From assembly GCA_038380795.1 (NCBI GenBank), contig CM076267.1, forward strand, positions 13,065,501-13,129,500: a stretch of DNA of 64,000 nucleotides, given 5' to 3'. Made by a program: the position numbers and the translations under genes. Positions 53,750 through 64,000 of this stretch are shown here, piece after piece. Position 1 is the stretch's first letter; each line of letters begins with the position of its first letter. Origin of the DNA: Pyrocephalus nanus. Lineage: Eukaryota; Chordata; Aves; Passeriformes; Tyrannidae. The notes below the pieces were generated by a model that searched no databases, was not told the origin of the DNA, and saw only the letters and a program-made list of their open reading frames with translations.

Positions 53750-53794
53750 TTTTTTTTTTTTTTTTTTTTTTCTGATTCAGTATTTTTCTTTATT
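53750..53794 (-). other. AATAAA plus A22 on minus strand: possible retrocopy end
   Basis: On the minus strand AATAAA (53794-53789) is followed after 17 nt by 22 uninterrupted A (53771-53750), the spacing of a normal cleaved and polyadenylated RNA. The copied body would lie at higher coordinates, from about 53795 upward. That sequence is AT-rich and UTR-like, and I recognise no gene in it. No duplication of the flanking GTAGATTATGCC is found within the next few hundred bases. A slippage-grown A-run is the alternative. Confidence 0.35.
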
Positions 53795-56700
53795 AAAAAA
53801 TGGGTGAGAATGGAGAAATTTTCAGTAAACCAAAAAGAGTCAAATGGCAAAATGTCTTGTAGCACCACCCTATGTATCTTGTCAGGAACTTGACTGTACT
53901 TTAAATGATGGCTAAAATATATTGTTTGCCGTGCCCCTTGATTTGTTAAACCATAATCATGAAATTGAATTACAGGATAGGAATGATAATAATAGATGAA
54001 ACTATTATGTGTCATAGAGAGGCAATTATGCTGTAGCTAATGATCTTTACTAATAGGATAAGATATACTGCCACATGTGCCTTGAAGACCATCATCAGAT
54101 AAAACAGAGTAATCCATCAAGTAAACCTTTAAGGCAGTGTTTAATTTGAGAGGTGAAAGAAATAAAATTGGACTTTGGAGGACACTGCGAATTCCATCCA
54201 TGTAATGAGATAGAATATTGATCTAATGAACTACATGAAGTCTAGACTGTATCATTTACCTGGAGCCTAGGGCAATGGGATGCACACACATGCATAACCA
54301 AAAGGTTGGTGGAGTATAAAATAAATTTTTTAACTGAAAGGCAATATGGTGTTCTGTATAAGTTGGAATATGATTACATCCCGGTCACAGATTAAACCAT
54401 CATACATTAATAGCAGGATTTCTATATAGCTTGATCAAAGAACCTGGGCAATGGAGCCTTGAGTTCGTCTCTGCCACTCACTTAAAGACATGGCATTTGT
54501 GGAGACTGCATTAGCAAATAGAGAAATGCAATAGAAAGAAGCGTTTCTGCCCAGAAGATAAGCTAAACTGCAATGCAATGACCTGGTGTAGCACCAGCCC
54601 TGCCTGGATGGGAAATGAGGTACAAGATTTGAGAAAATTTTGCGGGGTGGAGGAAAAAGAAACTGGGCTGTTTTGGCTGATGTGTATTTAGGAGACAATT
54701 TGAGTGGGGTGGGTTGTTACACTGCTGGGATGCTGAAGGAGGACAGGCTGTTCATAGGGCTGGTCTTGTCTGTACAGTCTTCAGAAATAAGGGCTGGAAA
54801 TATAAATCTTTTACAGGAGGCAAGAGAAAAAAAAAGGCATTTAGACAACAGTCGTGGCTTTTTTGTTGCTGTAATGTTTCTCTTTACTAGGTGATTTCCC
54901 TATTATTAACTGCACTCATCCTTCATTCTCTACCATGCTCATTGGGAAGTATCCTTTGGGCAGCAGAGGTTACTCTTGGGCCACTCACACCTATCAAGCC
55001 ATCTGGTTACAGCTGATAGCAAAGAGTGGACTGGATTATTTTCATGATGAATATTCCTGAGCACCAAGACAAGGAGGTATTTAATTTTGTATCCAAAAGA
55101 GAAATGCTTATGCCTAATTGTGTGTGGGATATATATATATATATTTATTCCTGTAGTCTCTCATTAAACTGAATGGCATCTAAAACAACTGCAATTCATT
55201 TGCAGCAGCTTGAGAGAAGAAAAAGCCAATAGACAGAAATGACATTTATAAATACTGACTAAATGAACAATGTAAAAACAGAATAAACCCCAAATCCCCG
55301 TGCCTCCCCGCTCCCTCTGAAAAGAACTCCTTTACTTCCTTCAACCTTTAAAAGGAAGACAGCAAAACCAAGTGGGAATAATCTGCTCTTGAAATTTTAT
55401 CTGACTGTATTATTGAGTTTTTTGCATGACAAGTGGTGACATATATTTGAGACTTATGTATAAACCTGAGTAAAAAAGGCTAATAATGATTATATATTGT
55501 GTTGTGTACGCTTTTTTTGCCCACCCCCCATTATTCCATCTGTTCCCTGTATTCTGAGTATTGATGAAAACAGTATTGATTGAGGAGGTTTAAGAAGCAG
55601 GCTTTCATAGAATAATGTTAAGTCTCATGTAGGCTCTTTGCAAATTTCAGAGGATTTGCATGAGACTGAGCCAATTATCTAAGATTCAGCCAGAAGAATG
55701 TCAGAAAAAGACAATCTGAGTTAATACAGACAGTTCAGTTTGAGTCAGAGACTGTGAAGTCTGAGAGATATGAACATAATTCTGTCTCTGATTAAACACA
55801 ATATGATATGCAAAGAGATTCAAGACAAATTACCGAATCAGTCAAGAAACTGCTGATACTGTAGCAATTCTGAGTTTTTTTGTGCATTTTGGGTATGTTT
55901 TCAGTACATTGTAACAAACATGGTGTTAATCTAAAGAAAATCCTTAGCTCATTATGGATTTCCAATTTAACTCTGATATCTAGCATAAATGTTATCTTAA
56001 AACAATTATGTTTTACTCTTGGATTTAATGTAGTAAAAAAACACATGAGATAATTCAACAAATTACTTCTTGTACCGCTTTTATTGTATATGTGAGAGAA
56101 AGAGCAATATGGGCAGGTGCCTATTTTAAATTTTTGTAAAATCCAGTTAATTCTGGCAGGGGAATCTGTGAAATTTCACTTTAAACAGACTTTAAATGCT
56201 CTTGTCTTCTCTGTCAATCTGATGATGAAATATGAATAAATGTTCAACCATATTAAGTGAAAATAGAAAACTCTCAGTTTGAAAGCAGTGCATGGTTGGT
56301 AGCATGGACAAAAATATGAGGTCTAAACCAAAGGCAGGTGCTTCAGAAAGGAAGCAATCTGGATATAAAATTAGCTCTGCTGGAACCAATATTCATAGGT
56401 GTTTTAGAGAAGCTGAGTCTTCTACCTAAAATAGAAAATAAATGCAGCAGGGAATCTGCCCCACAGAGGAAGTTAAAAACCTGAAGTGTCAGATCTGCCA
56501 TGAGACACCTTGGCAGCATATCTAAATCTCACTTCTCATAGTAAAAAATAACAAAAGAAACTCCAACAAAATCTGGAGGAAACACTTTCTGATAAAAAAA
56601 ATAAAAAGCAAAGAGATATAATAGAAAGTTTTCAACCAGCCTGATTTTCATTGCCAAATATATAAACACTACTCAGCTACTAGTTTTGTTTTAGGACCTA

Positions 56701-59700
56701 AACAGCACTAGTTGAGTCATTGAGAAATACCCATAACAGACATACTGGTAACAATTGCATGTTTTAAGAAGAAACCACCAGGGAACTTGGATGCTTTGCT
56801 TCATTCTCGTCCAACCAATGGAGGTAGCACACACATTTTAAGGTTTTATTTCAGCTATTAGACACTGTACTATGCATGCATCTTGCATGTAAAAACAGAG
56901 CTGACAGCAATGTACTGACTCAGTTTAATGAAATTTTAATGACTTCTTCCCTTTTTTTGGATACTGAGGGGATCATTTGCTTCATAAGACTATCTGAAAG
57001 GGGGTAACTTCAGACTTCAGACTCAATTGGTCACCTCTGAGTCATTGCCAGATCCCCAAGCAAGTGAATGTTTCATCTCGTAGACTTTTCTAGGCTTGGA
57101 ATTCTTCATTAGGATTATATTTTTCACTGTCCACCATGGATCAAAATTCTACTGTCCATAGAGTTAATATGTGACCAATTGATTGCTTCAAAAATGAGAA
57201 TCAAGCTTATAAAACTATAAGTAAATTTAGGAGTTTAATGAAACACTTGGGTGTGACTGAGTACATTCATAGCAGCTGAAGCTCTGAGGAAGGATGTTCC
57301 ATCAGGTGTTTGGGCAATCTCTCCAAAATCAGCCTAACTCAGTGTAATCTAGCCTGGAGTGACCATGGTATGAAACAGAGATATAAAGGAATTCTGACTT
57401 TTCTCCAAGATATTATTCAATAATACTAAACTGCCTTGGGGCAGGCAACACTTTCAGCCTTGCCTTGAGGAATTTCTTTTTCTAGTCACATGATTTTAGA
57501 ATAAAATCTGGTGTAATTTTAAAACATTTCACTGTGAAAGATTCCTTTTAAATCACAAAATACTTTTTACATAATTTTGCTTTCTTCCTGCATATTCCCA
57601 TTCAAACATATAGAACATACAACTTCAAGAGCCTAAAAATTTAGAATATTATCCTGTTAATTCCTTCTTAAAAAAATTCTACCTTTCCTCTTATGTAAGG
57701 GTTATTGTGCTAAGATTCTGTGGGGGGCCTGTTCTACCATTTTGGAACTTTGTGAGGGGCTTTACTATGGCAAGTTGAATAATATATGACAAGATCAATC
57801 CATGTAAAACAGTTCTGCAAGTTGTTAGGCTGCAGTTCAATGCATGAGGGACAAGAGTTCTTCTAAAGAAATTTTGCCCCATGGAGAAGATCTGTGAAAG
57901 CTTACTGATATGAGCGAAGCATTCTGTTTGTTCCTCTGTGAAGGGGACATCTAATTAGTGTGCTGTCATGAAGAGTATCAGAGGTTACACTGTCTCCTCA
58001 GGGAGCTCCCCTATGATTAAATACATGCTCTCATTTAGGTTGCTTCAGCCAAGGGGTCAAGAAGCCAAAAGAAGCCAATTCATTCACCCACAGCATTTGC
58101 ATGTTAATTGTCAAGCCTCTGAGCCACTCAACCGACAGATGTGTGGGCAAGAAATGTTATGTCTTGGAGCTTAATTCTTTCTCTTTTTTTTTTAAAGTAA
58201 GGTAAGACCAATGTGGTATTGTTGACCATGGGAGGGCTGCTGCAGAACTGTAGTGGAGAGGAATATGGCCTCTTGGGACACCCACAAACCAAAAAGTGAT
58301 CAAAAGAGCAAAATTAGCTTTCCTTATTTTTCCACTTGCTGACAATGCCTTTGGGCATATAGGAGATAAAATATCATGAAAAGAGAGAAGGAATAGATTT
58401 CCTCAACACGTAAATATTTCTTAAGCTTGACTTGGAGCTTTTCAGCTCTACAGCTGATTTACAGAGTGCATAAACCCCCATTAAGTTTAGTCCCTAGATT
58501 CTATATGAGAAGGTGGAACTCATTCACTGACTGAAAATTTGTTGCAAAGCAGAAAATTATAGGAAATTTATCAAGCATCTCTCTTAAGTACAAAAATTGC
58601 TTAAAGGTAACTTTCCAGTGATTTTGGAAGCCTTAAGAATGTTGCTCTTTCTTTTCCCTACATAAAGAAGTACTTAAACATGTTGAGCCAAGTGGAAGAG
58701 GCATTTCTCTTCCTGCTTGCTTTTGCTTTAAAATATTAGGCATGTGAAAAAATATCCTCTTCCAGGCAACTTGGAATATTATTCGGCCTGTGACACTTCA
58801 CTTGAGGGTTTGATAGGATTAAATCTTCCAATGCAACCCTACTTTGCAGTTGTTGTACACCGTTAGAGATACGGTTTGTACAAACAAAGAAAGCAGACCC
58901 TCAGGCTGAGTGTCTCATGGCATTTGGACAATTTTACAATAACTGCAGATTTTTCCAGAGTAAGGCAAGAATATTACCACTGTTTAGACTGCTGCATTGT
59001 CAGTTGGTTCCAATGTGCTCCTTTCCATAGTACAGAATGACAACTGCCAAATTTGATAGATTAGGGTGAGAATTGTCAGTTGTTGTTTTGTGATCATGGG
59101 TAGCTTTTAATGGGATTTCTGAACCAAGGGAACAGGGGAAAGAAAGGGGGAAACTTGGGTACATAGTCCTGGCTACCATAACTATTCAGCAGAAATCTGA
59201 GCTCAGAAGGCCCGTAGAAGATACGAGGCACACACCATCACACATGCCAGGCCATAAAGCATTTCCTAGTGTTCGAGTCTGAGACTGAAACAAAAGCACT
59301 GCAAGAATTCTGAGTAAACAGTGGTGAAGAATAACTTAGATCACAAGTTTTTCTAGCTTCTACAGTCTCTTGTACAGTAATGGATTAGCAGAGTGATACT
59401 GCTACAGAGTCAACAAAACAAGTGTAATTTCACACTGCAGAACAAAGGACAGAAAAGGCCTGTGGGGTTTCTTACTAATATTAGTTTTCTGTAAATTTCT
59501 GCCTTAGAGTTTTGAAGCAATGTGAACATCAAGAACTGATGGCTCTGGATCAACTTCAATGTGTAGAAAAGTTCCAAGGCTTTCACATTCTCAGTCATAT
59601 AGCTTGTCTGTTTTTTCCTTTTCATTTTTTTTCTCCTTTTTAAAAAAGCTCACAGCACTGGTTTAGTTGTTTAGTTTTATAGGAAACCTATTTATAAATA

Positions 59701-60144
59701 AGAGGATATAAAGATAAAAGAATAGAATAAGAACATCTGATTTTTTTTTTTTTTTTTTTTTTGCTAAAACTACAGAAAAGTTTGATTAAGGGAAAAAATC
59801 TCTAAGAGAAAAAATAGAATCAGTTCTTGATTCTTCTTTTCTTCAGAACCTCATCTATGGCATGCTTATTTCAAATAGGGACTTCAGGGTATACCAGTAC
59901 ACCATCATATAGTAACTAATTAATGTGTAAAGAGCTGGTATTAAATGGGGAATGGAATCTATTGCACTCACATAGCTTGATGGGAGATTCTGTCCATCTC
60001 ACCACATAAACAAATGAAATGAAATAAATTTAACACAAAATAGCACAAAAAGGAAGCCAACAGAGGGTGAAAGCAAGGACACGTAGCCTGGGAAGAATAT
60101 AGAGAAAGTGTCCAAGCAGCCAGGGGTCAGATACTGAAAAAATA
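53795..60144. other. AT-rich non-coding DNA
   Basis: No gene is supported. It includes an (AT)8 run at 55129-55144 and a T22 run at 59741-59762 that has no AATAAA complement beside it. Short open frames on both strands show no known motifs. Confidence 0.5.
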
Positions 60145-60319
60145 CCAAAGGCACTACCACTGTCACTGATGGGTTTAGCCTTGGCCGGTGGCGGGTCCAT
60201 CTTGCAGCCATCTGGCATTGGCTCTGTTGGACATGGGGGAAACTTCTGGCAGCTGCTCACAGAAGCCATCCTGGTGGCCTCCTGTTACCAAAACCTTGCC
60301 ACGCAAACCCAATACAACA
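60145..60319 (-). mobile_element. Truncated ERV LTR, minus strand
   Basis: The first 175 bp or so of a second avian LTR family, on the minus strand. It begins at 60319 with TGTTGTATTGGGTTTGCG and continues through GGCAAGGTTTTGG, the GCTTCCCCCATGTC-like segment (here GTTTCCCCCATGTC) and GGACCCGCC to about 60145. There it departs from the family as I remember it, just before the expected TATTTAAG promoter segment. The rest of U3, R and U5 are missing, so the LTR was cut by deletion or rearrangement and cannot act as a normal promoter. No retroviral coding sequence is adjacent. It is a different family and the opposite orientation from the LTR at 46109. Confidence 0.75.
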
Positions 60320-63300
60320 CTGCTTTATATATATGCACATACACAATTTTGTTTTATATAGCAGACCATTGCTATTAGAAAAGCAATAATAGCAAATATT
60401 ATGAATAATAGCAAAGCCCACATTTCTCTTTTCCTGTGATTTGTCTCAGTTAGGCTACTATTCCAAGACATTGTTCAGCTGTTTTGGTAGTACCAATGTC
60501 TGACACAGGTCATGAAAACATGACCCTACCGTCTCCCAGTGTAAAGAAGGGTCTGCTATGGTGAGGTTGCCCATGTACCACTTGAAAAATCTCACTTTTT
60601 ACTAAGTCTACAACTAATCACTGTTACTAAAATGTAAAGCGTTAAGTGAAAAATGTTCTGGATTTTAAAACAAAAATAAATATTAGGACAAAAAATTAAA
60701 AAAAAAAAAAAAGAGAGAAGAAAAGCCAAAACAATGCTATGTAACTAAAAGTCTACTAGAAAAAACACAATTTTTTAGACATGCACAGATGTGTGAAAGG
60801 AAAATTAAATTAGACAGCCAAGTGCAAAGCTTATGTTGAGAAAAGGGAGCTTAAGACTTAAACAGCATATATAGAGACACAGTTGAAACTGAGTTGAGTG
60901 TCCCTCTAGGCTTTAGTGCAAATTGAATAGACATTGATGGATTTGTTTGCCTTTCAGATTAAATTGAACTTTTGATTTGGAACTAGTTTACCTGCTCCTG
61001 TACTTGAAAGCTACATTTTTCCTTAACTAATTTTCTCTTGTTAAGGCACTTTAGTTTCATAGTGGTTTATGGTGGTTTACAAATTGTCACTGTAATCCTC
61101 TGGAAGGAGCAGGGAAAGAAAAATCATATAAATAATATTTTTCTGTAGTGCTTTACCCCCACAGTGTCCTGTTCTGTTTTTAAGAAGTCGATTTTGTGCT
61201 GCTGTGCTTTTAAATACGCTGGAACTGATTTCTTAAGTCAGATATTACAGCTGCCATGGAGTACAAACCTTTCTGACCATTTTTAAGGTGCTGCTGCAAT
61301 ACAAGTAATAAATAATTGTTCTATTCTCCAAAGGGGTTGGTATTCACCATCAGCCTAATCATGTGGCTGTGCAGACTGTAGAGAATGGCCTTTGGACATT
61401 TGGCTCTTCTAGCCCTTGCAGAGGTCTCAGACATGATCTTACATCAGTTAATGCCTACTCTGGAGCTTGGGCATCTCTACATCCCAGTTCTGAATCACCT
61501 TACTCAGCACAATTCAGGAAAACATTTTGCTCTATCCCGAATCTTATCTCAGACTCAAGATCCTGTTATGTGTTGTGGGGATGGTATGTTATGCCCGTGT
61601 TTAGGCTGAAAGTCTAACATGTCTCACCTTCTCTGTGGCAGCATCACATGGTTAATACTGGAAGGCAGGAGCAAATTTTTCCCACTCTGGCTTCAATGTT
61701 GTTTACCTGAAGGGCAGAGGAGTTTCAAAAGGCTTCCAGTGCAACATAGGCATGTGGAGAGCAGTCTCTGGAGATGGATGGCCTTCTGTCTGGCCTGATA
61801 CTGCCTAGCTTAGGCTAGACAGTAGAAAACATTACTGCATTCCAGGGAATACATGCTTTGAGAAGAGAAATCTCTATACCTGCTATATCATTTTTATCTT
61901 GAGTAGAATGACGTCAAGGAAATCCAGCTGGGACTGAGACACTGTTTGGACACCTAGCAAACTATTTTCTTTTCTAGAAAAGACAAACCAAACCAAACAC
62001 TGTCTTCCAATCTCATACATAAATAGAGAAATAATTATATCCTACTGGCATGCAGGGAAACTAAGGCACAGAGACCTTGCTTAACTTGGCTGTAATCATA
62101 CAGTGGGTCTGTGGGAGAGCTAATGATCAGATTTCCCAAGTCCATTTCAGTGGTCATCAGTGGGCATCAGAATTATCAGACTAAATGCTATGACCTTACA
62201 GGTTCTGACCACTCTGTCACTAAATTCCACAACAACATTCACGTGCAGAAAACTGAGGTTTAAACTCCATTTCAACAAAATAACAACTAAAGCATTGCTG
62301 AGTACTCTTGACTGCGTTGAGAATATGGTCCTAACATTCAGGTGATTTATTATATGTGAATTGCTTGGACCAACCATTCAGGAACCTTAGGATATTTATC
62401 TTCACCCTTCAGGAAGGGCACCAGCTTGCCTTTGTTTTGCACAGAACATCTCTTTGGTACTTGGCATTTAAAACATCTGTTCCAGGGAAATATCAGTCAT
62501 TGGGTTTTCTGTTTCATGCAGAAATTAATCTCAAAGCATAAAAAATTAATGACTTATGCTCAATGTAAAGGGGAAAAAATCCTTTGTTTCCCTCGGCATC
62601 CTGCCCAAATCCCTTCCATGTGTTTCTCTCCAGGTCTTTTCTTCATGGTATAGCATAATGAAGGTGGAAAGAGAAAGCTGAGGTAGCCCAGTATGAACTT
62701 CTGAAGTATTGAAAATAAGCTTGAGAGAGGAAGAAAGAGAGATGACATATGTGTGGGTGAGAATTGGTGCTGTTTTGCATCTGTTTTGCTAGAAGTACCA
62801 AAAGCAGAAGAAGCAGCTTTTCATTCCCCTTGTCATGTTACTGAGCTCCTTAACAGGTTACAAACTGTGCCCATAAAATACTGGGTTCTGCTAGAAACCT
62901 CCCTTTGCTTATTTCACTTTCATATACACAGAAATAATGAACACAGGAGCATTGTATGTGTTTTCAAATGTGGTTTACAAAGCAAATAATTTTCTGCTGC
63001 ATCAGATGCCCAGGACCCAGACATTCAGTCACAGTAAAGTAGGTACCTGTACTGGCAGCACTTGAGCTCTGATGGTAAAGACAAACCAGGCATCTTTCAC
63101 TGTGCATTACATTCTCTCATGGAAAGGATGTTTCCTTGTATAGACACAGAGGCAACTAGTGCTTGAGAGATACATGAAACAGAGTCGTTCAGGATGATTG
63201 GATTGTCATGGTCCTTTCAGTCTGGGAATTGCTGCAGAAACCTCTATCTCTAGTGGCAGGGTTTAGGCAGATATTTGTCCCCGAATTCAGCCTTGCTGCT

Positions 63301-64000
63301 CAAGCCATCAAATCTTTTTTAGCTGGTAGCAATTTTTTGGATTTAACTAAAGCTCAGAGGGTGGCTATGAGATTGTAAGTTACACTTTACAGATTAATTC
63401 AGCATCTACACTGGAGTGTAGAAATTAGTACAGTCAAAAGCCCTGACAAGTGGAGATGAGAAGTCTTAGTGGTGTTTTGCTGCATTTGCAGGACAGTGTT
63501 TATAGCTAGGGTTGGTATCCTTATTAGACAGAAAAATCTTACACGGGGAGTTTAGTTTTACATCTAAAGCATTAGACTGGAAGGAATGTCTCAACTTTTG
63601 GTCTTCCATGACATAGATGAACTCCAGTTTTCCTCTGCTCAAAAGAAACATATCAGGTGGATAACAGTGGTGGGCTTAAAGTCTCCTTATGATTTTTTTT
63701 AACACTAAATTATCTTGACCTCTTGAACAGTCCAGCCAAAGAAAAGTATTCAGGGAAATAACTGTTGTAGAATACCAATGGTATGTAGTTTATCCTACTC
63801 TCAGAACTGTGGGATCCCACCCTGGGCTCCCCATCTTTGAGCTGCAAACAAATGTTCAGAAAGACAGCTATTCCCTGTCTAAAAAGAGCAGGTGGGAAAA
63901 CTCAGCTTTCACATTTTCCAGAAGAAAATTCAGTACATCTTTTTCCAAGCTATATAGAAACTAAATGGTAGAGGATGTGAAAATTTACCTTCAGTATCTG
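60320..64000. other. AT-rich non-coding DNA
   Basis: No gene is supported. An A15 run (60698-60712) lies in an A-rich stretch with AATAAA some 18 nt upstream, but the whole surrounding is A-rich and the signal is weak. Two overlapping plus-strand frames at 61363-61617 lack any known domain. Confidence 0.5.

Noticed and set aside
59741..59762. T22 run as a minus-strand retrocopy tail
   Set aside because: No AATAAA-type hexamer at the proper distance on the minus strand.
60675..60712. AATAAA followed by A15 as a plus-strand retrocopy end
   Set aside because: The entire interval is A-rich with several broken A-runs, so the pattern is not distinctive.
61363..61617. Two overlapping plus frames of 84 and 74 codons
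   Set aside because: Different registers over the same DNA and no recognisable protein in either; a local lack of stops.

Overview
The window looks like nuclear DNA from a bird. The main evidence is four clear fragments of CR1 non-LTR retrotransposons, each ending in the 8-bp-type tail (ATTCTATGA/ATTCTGTGA or its complement) that marks avian CR1. Two endogenous-retrovirus LTRs also belong to families I recognise from neoavian genomes. The background is AT-rich, CG dinucleotides are scarce, and there is no CpG island. This fits an intergenic or intronic gene desert of a large chromosome rather than a gene-dense microchromosome. The species cannot be fixed from this sequence.

No complete protein-coding gene, rRNA, tRNA or CRISPR array can be supported. 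Open frames are short, as expected by chance. The longest ones (183 and 146 codons, 28736-29790, plus strand) are antisense readings of a CR1 element. The best non-repeat coding candidate is a possible terminal exon on the minus strand at 22713-22881. It is open from a good-looking 3' splice site to a stop, but I cannot name the protein.

Layout. Positions 1-13116 are unique-looking AT-rich DNA with small tandem repeats, a pair of hairpins (8504-8550) and a poly(A) signature at 5258-5283. CR1 copies on the minus strand lie at 13117-13408, 16577-17478 and 28640-29720. Between the second and third copies are the candidate exon, a 13-copy TATTC pentanucleotide array (24466-24530), a minus-strand LTR-like block (about 25402-25795) and, just before the third copy, a TG-rich alternating tract (28325-28400). 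From 29721 to 46108 the sequence is mostly unique, with an (ATT)11 array, a possible decayed CR1 reverse-transcriptase fragment (37590-37760) and a short plus-strand CR1 tail (39465-39654). A solo LTR occupies 46109-46679 and a truncated minus-strand LTR of another family occupies 60145-60319. Between them, a 22-nt poly(T) next to a complementary AATAAA (53750-53794) suggests a retrocopied RNA end.

There is no set of genes acting together. The window records successive retroelement insertions into non-coding DNA. I found no evidence for a new biological system. The items most worth checking are the candidate exon, the two AATAAA-plus-poly(A) signatures (unusual in birds) and the LTR-like block at 25.4-25.8 kb.
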